Part shown: one piece after another, positions 24,406-37,770 of the stretch | Layout of the letters: each line of letters begins with the position of its first letter | Numbering within the stretch: position 1 is the stretch's first letter | Source: Rattus norvegicus | Lineage: Eukaryota > Chordata > Mammalia > Rodentia > Muridae | Direction of reading: 5' to 3' | Length of the DNA: 64,000 nt | Assembly (NCBI RefSeq): GCF_036323735.1 | Contig: NC_086034.1 | Location: forward strand, 30,305,939 to 30,369,938 | Translations under genes and position numbers: made by a program | Notes under the pieces: model-generated | The model's database searches: none | Seen by the model: only the letters and a program-made list of their open reading frames with translations | Told to the model about the DNA's origin: nothing

Positions 24406-24604
24406 CCTCATTGACTAATAGTACTTGCTGATCTTTCAAGATCCAGATTCAATTCCAAGCACTTATATGGTGGCTTACAATCATCAGAAATTCCAGATAC
24501 GGGTGATCAGAAGCCTTCTTTTTCTGTAGGTATCAGGCTTACAGGTGCTACACGAATCAACATGTAGGCAAATGATTCATACACATAAAATAAATCTAAA
24601 GCAA
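24406..24604 (+). repeat. B2 SINE
   Basis: The order agatccagattcaattcca, atggtggcttacaatcatca, gaagccttctttttctgtag and an A-rich acataaaataaatctaaa tail matches B2. The 5' end is degraded. Confidence 0.85.
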
Positions 24605-27600
24605 AGGAACTCAAAATACCGAGTGCCAGAGTACCACAACGCTACTTTGTACATAAAGTTGTCCCTTGGTAGCCTCCAGGAAGTGCTTTGAGAATACCTC
24701 TGCCCACAACCTACACCATAAAATTGTGGCTACTCAAGTTCTTTACATAAGAAAGCATTGCACTGGCATAAAACTGAAAGAAAGGATCCTCCTTTAGACT
24801 TTAAACCACTGGTGCAAATAAAATGTAAATGCTGTGTGAATGACTTACAATTTTGTTGTTAGAATTGCATCTGGTTGTTCTTGTTAGAGAAAACTATCCT
24901 TATACACTCCATAGACATGCAACTTTCCCCTCAAACATTTTCTGATAATTAAATTTGTTAAATTTATTTTAAAATCAAGATATATTAGCATATGCAAATA
25001 TGCAAATTGTATACAATAGTAGGAAGGTAACCCTGCCAGCTTTGATTAGTGTATTTCTCATTGTTACCCTTTTTCTGTGGAAGAATTGATTTACCATATT
25101 TTGTGTACTGTTCATTCTGAATAGTTAAGAATAAAAGACTGATGATTTTTGAAGTTACATGTAAAATCTGCGGTATGAATAGTTTTCATATGATTTAAAA
25201 GGAAGAATTTCCTGCTCCTTTAAATTATTCTAATCAGCTCTATGATCTTGTTCCAGGTCAAGGGAAATGTGAAAGGATCCAGTGATAGATTAAAAAAGTT
25301 CTAAATAAGTACATGGAGTTTGTACTTTGGTTTTTTTTTTCCCCCTGTGGTTTTGGCCTATTTTAGTTGTGAGGTCTTGTCTATCAAATACAGCCGGCTG
25401 TAAGCTTTATACAAAGGTCTCAGGAAGTTAGCTGGAAAATTTAGAGGAATTGTTCTAGGTTTAAAAACTTGTTTGGGGATGAATCCTCGGTTTTGCATTA
25501 ACCACTAAGTTCTTATTAACAATTTATACACTTGGGAGGAAAATAGGAAAGGCATTAGAGCCAGAATTTTCAGATACTGTTTAAGGGTTTATGGCCTAGA
25601 AGCTATCAGACTTCTTTTTTTTAATGAAGGGCCATGAAAATGAGCAGACAGTAAAGATTTTAAATGCAAGTGTATTAAGAAGCGAAGCAGAATTGTTACT
25701 GCCAGCCTTAATGAGAGAGGCTTCTCTTTGCATGAACAGTGGAGAATACAGAGGAAAGAAATGCATAGCTGCTCAAGGTGTTCGGGCTAAGTGGAGGCTG
25801 AGGGTTCAGCCTTAGACAGACAAACTATCCCATCCCATAAAGGGACATCATGGAAGAAGGGGTGGGAAAATATAAGAGTCAGATGACAGGAAGAAGGACT
25901 GACTATATGATACAGTCTCCCACGCATGACAGCCATTGCAGTTTGCTCTCACTGCTGCTCTGGCTGTCTTTAATTCACAGGGCTGACCCTGCCAAGGGTT
26001 AGTCACAGACTAGGGAGGTCTCTGCCATCACAGGGATCTACCATTCTGGCTGAACTCTTGGCTCCTGATGGATTCAGGGGGAGTGGCAGCCATTGTCTCA
26101 GTTGTGATGAGCTCACCAGGCTCCAGTGAGTAGCTCCAAAGCCATGCATACACAGATGGCTCTGTGAAAAATCATGTGGGTAAGAAGAAAACAAAACAGA
26201 ATGAAAGGGCATAAATGAGGAGAAGGGACTTGAAGGAAGGATGGTGTCTAATAGGGAAAGCAGAGTGGGCAGGGGAACAACAGTAAACAGAATACGCTGT
26301 ACTCATGCCTGAAACTGTCAGAAGAAACATTGAATATAAGTTGTTATGAGCCAAGAAAGAAAAGAAACAATGCAGCCTCAAGTTATCAAGTGTCTTATAA
26401 GAACACACATGCTCATTGCTCTCATGACTGTAATATAGGAGGAGTCAGAGGAAGGTGTAGTAAGGTGGATTCTGCCAAATATTCCTGTGTGATCCTCTCA
26501 CTGTTGCCGTCATTGGGGCCTAAAAGATCAATATTTTCAGAGCCAGAGGAACCTGTAATTTACAAAACAATAAAAATAATAAAAAATTAAAGAGCACGTT
26601 TGCATTTCAAGTTATAGCGCACGGACTGTGGCACCCTAAGAGAGCAGGGTGATCTTTCAACACTGAGTAAAAGCTGGCTATTGTGCAGATCTCAATGCTT
26701 ATGTTTTTGTTTCAATAGCTGACTTTTCTTGTTTAGGTTAATATAATTATAACACTGATAGATTTATCTTGTTGAACTGGCCATGAAAAGTCAAAATGAA
26801 GGTCATCATTACGTGTTAAAAGCCACTGCGGTCTTGTGAAGCATAGCTCTGAGTACTGGGCACGTCATCCAGTTGCCATAGTACCATGGAGAAAGAATGG
26901 CTCATAGGACACGGCACACTGCACACAACACAGTGGCTCTTTGGATGTTAGAAGATCAAGAGTGAACGTAGACTTTTGTTTCTAATTGTCATTGTTCAGA
27001 ACAGCATTTCACCCAACACGCAGTTTTCAAGAACCCCGAGGTTTGGCCAGATGGACCCACACACTTGGGTTCCCCTCTGCTTCCCTTCTCCATCTGGAGT
27101 CTGGTTCGCTTTGCCAGCACTACAGCACCAGAAGCTAGCTTCTCCCTGCCTCTCCAGGCCCTGTTCTCTCCATGGAGCATCTATTTATAAGCCACCTCAT
27201 GCTGCTGCATCCAGCTGGCTTGTTGCTTTCCATTTGCAGAGAGATGTTGACTGCAGTGGTATTCATTCCTCCTCAAGATGCCTTTGAGATGCGGCCCTCC
27301 CTTTTTTCCTTGTTGTAATGCAGAACTTCTTTTTTTTTAATTCAAAATTTTAAGGCTCATCTAATTTTTTTTTGAGAATTTCATACATAAATACACGGTA
27401 CTGTGTTTCTTTCAGTATAGACAAGGACACCATGCCATTTGGATTCCTTAACAGTATAACAATCTCTTTTAATTTTATCTTTTGGTATCTTTTGAGGGAG
27501 AAAAAATGTTTCTATAGTGAACTGAGTTTTATAACTGAAATCAATCAAAACAGACAATATAAAGGTCTGCAGAGAATAAGGAATTCTGTAGCAAAAACAC

Positions 27601-29654
27601 TTGAAATAGAGATGATATTTTCTCAAATTTTTACTTTTCTTGAAGAGATTTTTGCAATTAACCTTTAGGGTTTGGCTTATTTCTTTATCTCAAATTTTAC
27701 TCCAGCACTGGGATTCCTAATTTAGACATTTATTTTCACTTTCAAATGTAAGTTTCTTTCTCTTATCTTTTATTTGAAATCTTTGTTCAATTTCTCAAAT
27801 AATTGTTGGCTTCCTTACAGTATTCACTAATTGTATTTGAATAAGAAATCTTCAAAGAGCCATAAGAAATATGTGGTAAAAAGTGGGCAGTGACAATGGA
27901 TATGGGAAGAAGAGAATTGGAAGAGGTTTGTGTAAGATTGAGCATAACTGTTTGCCTGAAATATTCAGAATATTTGTACATTTGAGAAGAGAAGGATAAC
28001 ATTTATAATAAACAAGTTGACCCCCTCCAAAGAAGATGTTTTTGATATTCTCAAAATTATGGATGGACTTCTAAAGAGATAAGCAGAAAAAAATATGACT
28101 GTGAACTTAATAGTAAAACCAAAGGGAAACCTAGCAAAGCATAGTGTGACAACAGAAGAGAGAAAGGGGTTGATTAACTTAAACATGTAGGAGCTAGGAA
28201 TCAGGAGCTGGGCATGGTAAACCATCATCTCAATATTTAAGAAACAAAAGGGGAATCTCTACACTTGGGGGCTTGAGGCAGGAATGTGAATCCACAGTCA
28301 TCTCAGATGAAAAAAAATCTATTGGGTCAGCCTACACTACTTAATGAGACAGTAAAAAATATTACAGATGAAGAGTGTATGATACACACAGTGCTTTTCT
28401 CCTGGGCTCGTGCTTTCTAAACTGTCTTAGGTTTTCATATTTTATATTTGTTTTCTTTTTCCAGGTTGGTTGGGGAAATTCTATTTCCCACATAGTCCCA
28501 GGGCAATAAAGTTTTAATTCTGTGGTTGTTAAAATATTTGTCATGATGTTGAAAGAATACTACAAGAACAACAATCTAAGTGCATGAAAGAAACATACCA
28601 ATTACCGGAAGCATGAAATGGTCTGGTATTTAAAATTGATCATTGACCATGAGAAGCGCAAGCTTGAGGAGGCCGTGTATGAACTTAGGTAGGAGATGAT
28701 GTCTCCACTGTAATGGCTCATTGGTTTGCAGATTTATGGCAGCTGTGCTTGGGCTCAGAAAGAACCTGGTGAGATTTGTCAGTGTAGCTTGGGAGGCATG
28801 AGCATGCTTGCCTATTAGCATACTATTCAAAACATCAGCAGCTGTAAGACCCTGTCTTACTTAAAACATATTTTTGTGAGAGTTATATTAATTCCTGCAG
28901 GGGCTCTTTAGTGCGTTGTATTCTATACCAAGAAATAAGGCTGAATACAGCAGAGTATGCCATGGATACTTTCCTGTTGCTACGGTGGGATATTCTACAA
29001 AAAGTGTTTGAAAGGAGAGTTTCTTTTAGCCTATACTTCCAGTTCCAGAGGGATGCAGTCCATCATAGCGTGAAGGTCATGACAGTAGGCAAGAGTAGGA
29101 AACTGTCTTGTCACATTGCGTTCTACGCAGAAGAGGACACAGAGAACAGGAAGCAGAGTCGTGTTAATCCTCCTCTTCCCCCTTACTTCTTCCTTCCTGA
29201 GCGGGGTACGTACTAAAGGTTCCTCAGCCTTCCTAAGCACCATCACAGGACAAGGAACAAATGGTGAAAGCTATGAGCCTATAGGGGACATTCCACACCC
29301 AAATCACATCTGGGCAGATCTGTACAATAAAACGAATTAGCATTATAGGAGAAGGATATTAGAGAACTAATTATAGCTAAATGTTTGCACTCTGGAATTG
29401 GACCGGTTTTGACAGTGTTCTGTGATTTAGGGGCTCAGAGTTTCTGAGGCTGTCTTGCTTTACCGTCTTATTTTTCAAGATCATAGGAAAGTCACTGAAC
29501 TGCTTAGAGGCCGTTTGTCTAAGAATATTGGTACCCTACTAACTTTGATGTTTATTGCATACAACAAGTTTGTTGGTAAGGTTAATAATGAATAGATTGT
29601 TATGAAAGCAACATGGTGATATATAGGAGCTAGGGTGTTTAAAATTTTGAAATG
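24605..29654. other. Intron, apart from one B1 nothing firmly recognised
   Basis: The parts around 25620-26590 and 26980-27290 are less AT-rich than their surroundings and may be old repeats, but I could not place them. No exon with good splice sites and a conserved peptide was seen. Confidence 0.5.
28207..28360 (+). repeat. Diverged B1 SINE
   Basis: It reads gctgggcatggtaaaccatc, gggcttgaggcaggaatgtg and ttgggtcagcctacactact, then tgagacagtaa: B1 blocks in order, with an inserted stretch. Confidence 0.7.
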
Positions 29655-29701
29655 TGTGTGTGACATGTGTATGTGAGTGTGCATGCATATGTGTGTGTAT
29701 T

Positions 29702-29747
<46 letters not shown>

Positions 29748-29765
29748 AGTGTGTGAGTGTGAGAG
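29655..29765. repeat. (GT)n microsatellite
   Basis: An interrupted gt tract with an uninterrupted core at about 29706-29742. Confidence 0.95.
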
Positions 29766-30862
29766 AAGAGCACTGGTTTGAATATTATCCCACAGGTTTT
29801 AGCTCTGGTCCCTCCTCGAAGTTCATGAGTTATAACTCTTATGAGTCATTGTATGTTTTCACTCTCCTCATATGTTGTAATTCAGACCTCCAGGGGTTGT
29901 GCTGCATATTTAAAAGATATTCTAAATCCAATTATTATTGCATAATTGGAGCACTTATGTCCATTCTTCTTAATACTTGACATTATGTAGATATATAAAT
30001 ATTTGATAGTGCTCGTTATTCAGATTTCCAAAGGTATATTTTCATCTTTTCTTTAGCTTTTTTTTTTTTTTGGTAGCATATTGAAGTCTATAGTTGAATG
30101 TTGACCAAAATGTATCTCTTTGTAGAAATGTTTTCATGACTTTTGATGAAATATTTACTTTAGAAAGAACTGTACCTGCCAAGACTGTCTCAGAAGATTT
30201 TATCAATACACAAGTCTGAAGTGATTTGGGGCTATTTTAATGCCATGGAACAGAGGCCCAAATCCTAGAGTAAGTGAGAAGTCAAGCATCTCACAGGTCT
30301 TTGTCATCAATCCATGTGTTATTCAGGCCACTTTATTCTTTTCAATTTCTGCTAGGTCTTAATATAACATACTTAATAGTCTCATTTATTAGCTTTATTG
30401 GCCATAATTGGTTGTATATGATATAGGAAAGGAGTGAGCAGAAACTTTGGAGGTAAATATGAGTAAAAGAAATGACCCACAACAGAAAGACTGTGTTCTT
30501 CATGTTAACATGGATGTGTACAGGTGTAGTTTCCAACGAACTTATATTTTGTTAATGAGTCACTAAGAAAGAATGCTGTGTACTCTTCATGAATATAGGC
30601 ACATGTTCACTGCATTATTGTCTACAGTATTACCATCTAAGAATTTGATGTGCAATGCATACTTACCCAGGATCTTAAGATGAACCTTGGTCGTTATAAT
30701 AGCCCATGAAAACTGGGTTTGAACTTGAGACATCTAAAACAAAAAGAATCTACAGAAAAAGAAACTACAGAAAAGCTTGTCATCACAGAAAAGCTTGTGG
30801 TCATAAGGCAATGAGAACGTTGAGAAGAGTAAGGTCCAGGAAAACTCAGACTTTAAGGAGTG

Positions 30863-30879
30863 TGTGTGTATATGTGCGT

Positions 30880-30931
<52 letters not shown>
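30863..30931. repeat. (GT)n microsatellite with a GTGC start
   Basis: Several tgtgcg units precede a pure gt run at about 30890-30930. The mixed CG/TG dinucleotides favour left-handed (Z) DNA. Confidence 0.95.
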
Positions 30932-30933
<2 letters not shown>

Positions 30934-31884
30934 CTCTGCCATGGGACCTATAACAATTACCCAACTGACTACTTAAAATTAATAGACTTACATTTCTAGC
31001 TTCACAAAATATATTTCAGTCCATTGGTATTAGGTTATAGCATCAGAAATTGTTTTCTGCCTCTTCAGTGAAATCTAACGTGCATTATCCAATGTTCACA
31101 CTTTGAGAAACAGTACCAGTGAAGACAGAAGCCTGTGCTTGATTTTTCTCAGCAATACCAGGAATGTTCCTGAAAGATAACTCTGGTGGAGAGTCATTCT
31201 GGAGGCCAATAAGATAGCTACTGATTAGTTCAAGCAGGAGGTGCTGAGAGCCCTTACATCATGCTGAAAGGAGTGTTAGAAAAGATAAAACACAGGACGG
31301 GTGGGGAGAGGTAGCTTCAGAAAAATTTAATGATTCACACTAAATAGTGATAGAGAAGGGTAAAGCAATGGTCATGACATTCAGATCTCTGGAAAGGAAA
31401 TACATTTTAATGTAACAAACATTTTATATTTCATTGTCATTTATATAGTTATAATGAGGGTGGTTTATTCATAAGCATGATCTGCAAATTTTAACGTAAT
31501 GGTCAATGTCTTGTTGAATTTCATCTCTTTTCATTTTTGACAAGCTTTCTTATATCTCTGAGTTTTAGTTGTGTGTTACAGGGATGACCAGTTTCACAGA
31601 GGACTCAGAACAGATCTACTCAGGCAAAGATCTGTATTTGTGCTTTACTTCCATTAGTTTTGTGATTCTGTTCATGGGACAAGAAATTTTATTTCTGTGA
31701 ATATTTCTCTGCAATAGCCTATCTAAACACAATAGCATAGATCAAAATTTATGGGTCTGCTTTGAGCATTTTTCCCACAGAGAAATGTTACATGAGTAAT
31801 CATGGCAGTGTGTATATGAAAAATTGAAACTCTTGTAATCAAACTGCCTCTAGGCCGGTGGGTTCCAAATTTTACCAATGAGCT

Positions 31885-31998
31885 CAGTACTAATCACACC
31901 ATCTGTTCTGAGAGCTCAGTACTAATTCCCAGTTCACACCATTGATTCTCAGCGTTCAGTACTAATCCCCAGTTCACACCATCCATTCTCAGAACAGC
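31885..31998. repeat. Three-copy minisatellite, unit about 37-42 bp
   Basis: The phrase cagtactaat is followed by ttcacaccat (absent in part in the first copy) and a ttctgag/ttctcag ending. It starts three times at about 31888, 31917 and 31957. Confidence 0.85.
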
Positions 31999-33230
31999 AT
32001 AGCTAGTAAGCAAATGATTAGGGGAAAAGCTATAACTTCATGTTCAATCTTTATTCTCTTGGAAAGAAGCGTCATTTTCTTTGTCAAAATTCTTTTGTTT
32101 TGCATTTAAGTACCATAATGAACATGAAAGCATTGGGTCTCTCCAGAGGGGGCAAATCAAGTCAAATCAGCCACACTCGTGGTCTGAGAGGGAGGACGAG
32201 ATCTGTTGGAAGCGGGGATGTGATGTGCGGCTTATCAGATTTTTGTTTTTCATTTTCTGTGGTTTTTGTTTGTTTGTTTTGGAGGGGGTTGTTGTTTTTA
32301 TGGTTTAATTAAGAAGCAAGATTTAATCATCAGGAACCCTACCAATTCACCACTGCAGCCCCAGAACTCAAAATGTTATGGTAGTTCACGTTTGATTTGA
32401 AAAGTCAGTCTCTCCCCATGTGTTATGTTGGCAATGTTCATCATGACGTCAACAGAGGAGTGTAATGCCTTGGGTGAATGAAAACCCCTCCTGTTTTTAA
32501 TCTGCTTTCACCGCTGCCCAGGTGGTTAAATGTGAGATGTAAGTGCCTAAGTGTTAAGCTTTGGGAACCTGGAAGTGTTTTTAGTTTGGCAAAATACAAT
32601 TTCACATTGAGATGTTTTGTGCGTAGCAAAACTCAAAACATTCTTTGAAAACTGTTTTCACGCTTAAGTTTATACTTCTGGGTATTTTAAGTCATATTAT
32701 TTTTGTTTCTTATTCCCTTCCAATATTTTAGAAGAGATTTTTGATAATCATGGACCTTTTTCTTTGAACCTAGAAAATTTGCCTTGCCAATATTAAACTG
32801 TATTCTAGTCCAGAAAACTGAGTTCTGTTTAATTTTTCTTTTAATTTTTACACTGATAGTTGGCCAAATATCTTGAGCAACTCCTCACAAGTCTGGGTTT
32901 AATTATTCTGAAATACTTAATCAGCATGTTATTATTGGCTATACAATTTTACCTTTGAGCATATCAATGGACTTTCACATTGAAAGTTCATGATTCTGAG
33001 CAGGTGAGCATCAGTGGAGGTAACACATGTTATTTACTGCTGAGAGTATGTAAAATGCTAAGTATTTGTGCATATATAGTTTAAAATATTACATACATAT
33101 GGTGTATTATTAAATGGCCTCCGAAGTCACCAATTCCAGGTCTAAAGTAAGGTAGGAATAAAATGTTAAGGGAATAATGACCTGATTTTCTGTACGTGAA
33201 TAGAAGTTGTTCTAGCAGTGAGAGCAGTGT
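31999..33230. other. Intron, nothing recognised
   Basis: No repeats or exons that I could name. Confidence 0.55.
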
Positions 33231-33236
33231 GTGTAT

Positions 33237-33275
<39 letters not shown>

Positions 33276-33323
33276 TTGTGTGTGTGTGTATTTATGTGTG
33301 TATGGTATGTGGGGTGTGTGTGT

Positions 33324-33370
<47 letters not shown>

Positions 33371-33523
33371 TATATGGTGTGTGTATGGAGTTTGTGTAAG
33401 CATGTGTGTATTGTGTATGGAGTATGTGTGGTGTGTGTGTGTATGTGCCTATGGTGTGTATGTGTATTGTGTGCATGGTATGTGGGGTGTGTGTGCATAT
33501 GTGTGTGTGTTGTGTGTGGTGTT

Positions 33524-33564
<41 letters not shown>

Positions 33565-33575
33565 TAGAGAGATTG
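33231..33575. repeat. Compound GT / GA microsatellite array
   Basis: A (GT)n run is followed by gtatttgtg variants, then ggtatgtggggtgtgtgtgt and an (AG)n run (33326-33367). A second GT-rich part repeats ggtatgtggggtgtgtgtg at about 33477, ending in another (GT)n(AG)n. Several long frames on both strands are artefacts. Confidence 0.97.
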
Positions 33576-34565
33576 TTAATATGACTTTGGGTGTGACTTA
33601 ACAGTGTAGTTTATGATAACAACGAAGGTCATAGTTTGGTGTCTGTGTGCCTGTTATTATTTTAGAAATGACCTAACAAATTACTCAAGATCTGCTTTTC
33701 ACTTTTCTTTCAGGACATTCTGAATGTTGTGAAAACAAACAATAGAGTACAAATTCAGAACCACAAGTCGCTGTATTTCAGTGAGTCCTTTTCCTATTGA
33801 AATGGTGAAAAAGACTAATTGTTCCTTTGAGGACTCTTGCTTGTGTACTGTGCTATAATGGGGGCACATTCTTATCCCAGGACATTGATAAGGAGCTGTT
33901 GGTCCTAATTATCTTTCATGCTCTGTTGTAAGCACCAGTTTACAGGAACCCATGGCTTTTACTCCCATACTGGAGGATTCTGATTTGATGACTGTTCTAC
34001 AGGCATAGAAAACTACTTTTGAAATAAAAAATTTCAGGATTGCCCTTGCCTATTCACAATCATGTGTATTTTGGTGTTTACAGAGATTTTTGTTTTAGAA
34101 GCAGCAACCCCTAAAAGTATTAGACATTGCTATTGTTTCAAGAAGGCTTTCCTTCCTTGATGTAGTATTGAAGTAAAATGAGTATGCACGTTGAAAGTGA
34201 TTTCCAAAATGATTCATGAAAATCTTTTACAATGTTCAACCAAAATATGAACATATGCAGTATACCTCAGCAGGAAATGCCTTGAGATATTTAAATTATC
34301 TTTAAATGGTATTACATAATTCAGCCCTTCATTTTCAGTGTTGTCTTTCCTGGCAAATGAAAGATGTTAGAGGACATTGACTTCATTTTATCCATAGAAG
34401 CCATTAGAGTGCTATTATTTCAATAGATATTTTAATAGTATAAATGATAGACATTAGAATGTTTGTCTTGACCTCTTTTCTTTTCAAAGTCCTTTTGCTG
34501 AGTATTAGCAAATTATTTAAATGTAGAAATGAAATTGGATCAACAATGTTTATATATATTAGATA

Positions 34566-34566
<1 letters not shown>

Positions 34567-34609
<43 letters not shown>
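34567..34609. repeat. (CA)n microsatellite
   Basis: About 21 pure ca units. Confidence 0.97.
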
Positions 34610-34611
<2 letters not shown>

Positions 34612-34654
34612 CTAGCACTTCTAGTTTGTTTAACTCTTTCTACAGTTCCTTCCA

Positions 34655-34775
34655 CCTAGACACACATATTGAGAATCCGGAGACTGGTGTCCATATATGA
34701 TTGAGAGCATATGTATTTGTCTTACGGGACTTGGGTTACCTTGCTTAATATAGTATCTTCTAGTTTTCTTCAAGG
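34655..34775 (-). mobile_element. Possible L1 ORF2 3' fragment
   Basis: The text tatttgtcttacgggactt, then gggttaccttgcttaatata and gtatcttctagttttcttc, parallels the complement of the L1 ORF2 'HSGILLSHKKE...' end. The match is short. Confidence 0.4.
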
Positions 34776-34949
34776 AAATACATGGAAAAAGACAACAGAG
34801 CACATGAAATATTAGAACTGAAGTGAGAATACTGAAGCAAAGGTGTAGAATAGGGGAAGAGGGGCAGTGTCATGGAGGATAGGAGGAAAGAGAAATCATC
34901 ACATGGTTGATATGTGTGTTACAAGGAAACCTTTCAATTAGTATTCTAA

Positions 34950-35042
34950 ACATATTATATGATAATATATATTATGTACATTTTATATCATTACATTATT
35001 TATATCATGTATAATATATATGATGATAAATGGTCAACATGA
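34950..35042. repeat. AT-rich ATAT/ATGATATA stretch
   Basis: Alternating tatatat and atgata units with local dyads. Confidence 0.7.
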
Positions 35043-36699
35043 CATTTGTATCATTCTACAGCGTCTTCTTAAAAATTTTGCATCTTTTATACTAGGACAG
35101 TGATATAACAGGAAAAATTTTCCTTAAAACAGTTCATGATTTGCTTATATAACTAATCTCAGATTATGCAGGTATAATTAGAAAAGATTTAATAGATTCT
35201 TTTGAACACAGGATCTTATGTTCTCTTTGAGGATCAACTTGGTCTGGTTTATGGTTCAACTTACACCACCTATTGGTTTAGTCTCTAGAAAGGGTAATAA
35301 AAGGGCAGATCTTTACTGATACATAATGTCTGCCAAGGAAGAAGCACCAAACCATCCTGATAAAAAGGAAGGACATAATTCTTGAATTTGAGTGTGCGCT
35401 TCTTCGAACTCAGAATACAAAGAAATCTGGAGGTTCATTTTTTATAGAAAAAACCACTCGTTTTTTCATGTAATGTCCTGGTATGCCATTATTTCTCAAG
35501 CTGGACTAGACCTTATCACAGCTGATAAGCTCGACTATGTTAGCTCTTCCTTGGCGTTCTGTTAACTCTCATGGACAAGTCCTAGACCTTCATCTTAATT
35601 TTCTCTCATAGCCAGTTTGAAATCTCCATTGTTAAAATCTAACAGCATTGTCTGGTGAGTACCAATATTGGTATCAACTGTTGGCATTCGGTCCACTCTG
35701 AAGGAAGCCTCCACAATGATGGTTAAAAAGGAATGTATGCATCAGGAAGCCTTGTCAGGGTAATCATTTACCGAAGGCAAAGAAAGGAAGATGCATTAGA
35801 CAAAGGAAGATCCTGAGCAACCTTGGGCTCACTGAAGGTCTCAGGCAAACTGAAGGAGCTGATGCTTGGGTAACCCGTTTGAATGCTCCGGTTTGGGTGG
35901 AGGTATCGCCAGACTCGGTCTGACCGCTCTTTGGATGGGGAATAGGAAGTGGTTTGCATATGGATGAAGCAGCCTTTCATCTAAGAAGGCTGACAATTAA
36001 AGCCTTTCAGTCAACAACCATCCTAGTATCTAAGGATAAATACTTCAGACTTGACTTTGTATCTGGCAATCCATCAAAGCCTCCTCTGAAAAATACCAGG
36101 GAAAAGATTCCAGCAGTTGGAATCCTCCCTCCTCCCTCTCTGTATTTGTAGGTGGTTTGGAAGCAGAGAAAATATAGACTATTGTATAGGAAAGGTGTTT
36201 GCCCTTAAGTGGAATATCGTGCCCAGACAAATTTACAATACCCTCTGCTATTACTTAAGAAAATTTCCTTTTCATATAGAAATTATCTGAATGACTAGAA
36301 ATAGAGTTTATGGCTGCCAGCTCATTTTATAAGGTTAGTATCACTTTGATTCCAGCTGTATAAAAAGAAGTTAGTTATGAGAAACTGATCATAGATGGAT
36401 TCATTTTATAAGTTAAATCTCTACAGGCAGTAAAGTATCTGCCAAGCCTTTTAACTAACATGGTGGAAATAAAATATCAGAAATCTTTTCATTAAAAATT
36501 GTTAAAATTGGTCTTCATGAGATTATAAAATTAGTATTTCTTCTATGTGTTCTGTGCTTGTGTTCTGGGGTAAGGTTTTTAGGAATTTGTGAAATAAAGC
36601 ACCCAATATGGACTATACACACACTCTTTAGAGCCAGAATTGGAATGTGTGAACAGAGCCCAACACAGCATGGCACAATGAAACACAACATGACAACCT
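35043..36699. other. Intron, possible unplaced old repeats
   Basis: The stretch near 35220-35700 (gaggatcaacttggtctggt and onward) has the feel of an old interspersed repeat, but I cannot name it. No gene. Confidence 0.45.
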
Positions 36700-36950
36700 C
36701 ATAGGTAGCAATGACTAGCCTAGAAAGAGCACCAGTGGAAGGGGAAGCCCTTGGTCCTGCCAAAACTAAACCCCCAGGGAACGTGATTGTTGGGGGGACG
36801 GCGGTAATGGGGGGAGGATGGGGAGGGGAACACCCATAGAGAAGGGGAGGGGGAGGGGTTAGGGGGATGTTGGCCCAGAAACCGGGAAGGTGAATAACAA
36901 TCAAAATGTAAATAAGAAATACTCAAGTTGATAAAGATAAAAAGAAGTTT
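36700..36950 (+). mobile_element. Rat-type L1 3' end
   Basis: It reads gcctagaaagagcaccagtg, ggaagcccttggtcctgcc, a very G-rich block (ggcggtaatggggggaggat, then aggggaacacccata), cggcaatg-free gccc-aga-aaccgggaag, and the end aatgtaaataagaaatactc plus an A-rich tail. I associate this 3' end with the rat L1 lineage. Confidence 0.88.
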
Positions 36951-36969
36951 CCTGAGCTCCATCTAATGT

Positions 36970-37548
36970 TCTACCATGGATCTCTTGTCTCTTTTCATAG
37001 GCTTTTGGATGGAGCCTCTCAGAGGACAGTTAAGCTAGATTCATGACTTCAGCATAACAAAGTATCATGAATAGTATCAGAGATTGGTTCATGCCCATGG
37101 AATGGGTCACAATTTGGGGCAGTCATTGGTTGGCCATCCCTCAGTCTCTGTCCTTTGTCCTTGCACATCTTCTAGGAAGGACACATTTTAGATCAAAGGT
37201 TTTGTAGGTGGGCTGCTGTCCTTATCCCTCCACTGGGAATCCTTTCGGGCTATAGAAAGTGGCTACTTCAGGATCCATATCTCCCACAGCTAGAGTCATC
37301 CCTATAGGTCCTCGGGGGCCTATTCCAGGTTTCTGACATATGATTGCCCCCTCATTATCCCTTCTCTCACCCCTGCTCTCCCTACAACTGATCCCCCTGT
37401 CCCCACCCCACCCCTCCCATTCCCTCTCCTATCTAATTCCCTCCCTCTCCCTACCTCCAATATTTATTTTACTTCCCCTTTGAAGATGATTCAACCATCC
37501 TCCCTTGGGCCTTCATTATTTGGTGTCTTTGGGTCAAAATAACTACTT
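36970..37548 (-). mobile_element. L1 3' fragment, opposite orientation
   Basis: The + strand is pyrimidine-rich and carries tgggaatcctttcgggctat, cggggg-cctattccaggttt and cccattccctctcctatcta, the complement of an older L1 3' UTR. It lies about 20 bp from the L1 at 36700-36950. Confidence 0.65.
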
Positions 37549-37770
37549 ATGAGTTAATTTACAGGGTTAATGTAATTCTAATCAAAATCTTGAGAGGCTG
37601 CTTGTACTTGACTGTTTCTCAAATTCATGTGGAAAAATATTTTAGCTAAAACAATTGAGAAAATTCTGGTAACACAAGTAGGAGAATAGGAGATTAATTC
37701 TATCAAAGCTTCTAAATGAAGCAATTATTACCTTACAATAGGGTGTTAAAGGCTAATGTACCAATGAAAC
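37549..37770 (+). mobile_element. L1 ORF2 fragment
   Basis: The blocks gttaatgtaattctaatcaa, ctcaaattcatgtggaaaaa and tatttta-gctaaaacaattg follow L1 ORF2 (encoded KFIWKN..AK-like). It is broken by stops. Confidence 0.7.

Noticed and set aside
33081..33548. Several frames rich in His/Thr or Val/Cys on both strands
   Set aside because: They are produced by GT and GA microsatellites.
33714..33780. Possible exon after ttctttcag with a later gtgagt
   Set aside because: It has acceptor- and donor-like sequences, but all frames are stop-containing or unrelated to TLL1. It could at most be a noncoding or pseudo-exon.
34567..34609. CA repeats considered as a CRISPR-like array
   Set aside because: A pure dinucleotide run without spacers, in a vertebrate intron.
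36515..36962. Pro-rich minus-strand frames
   Set aside because: They lie in the C-rich complement of an L1 3' UTR.
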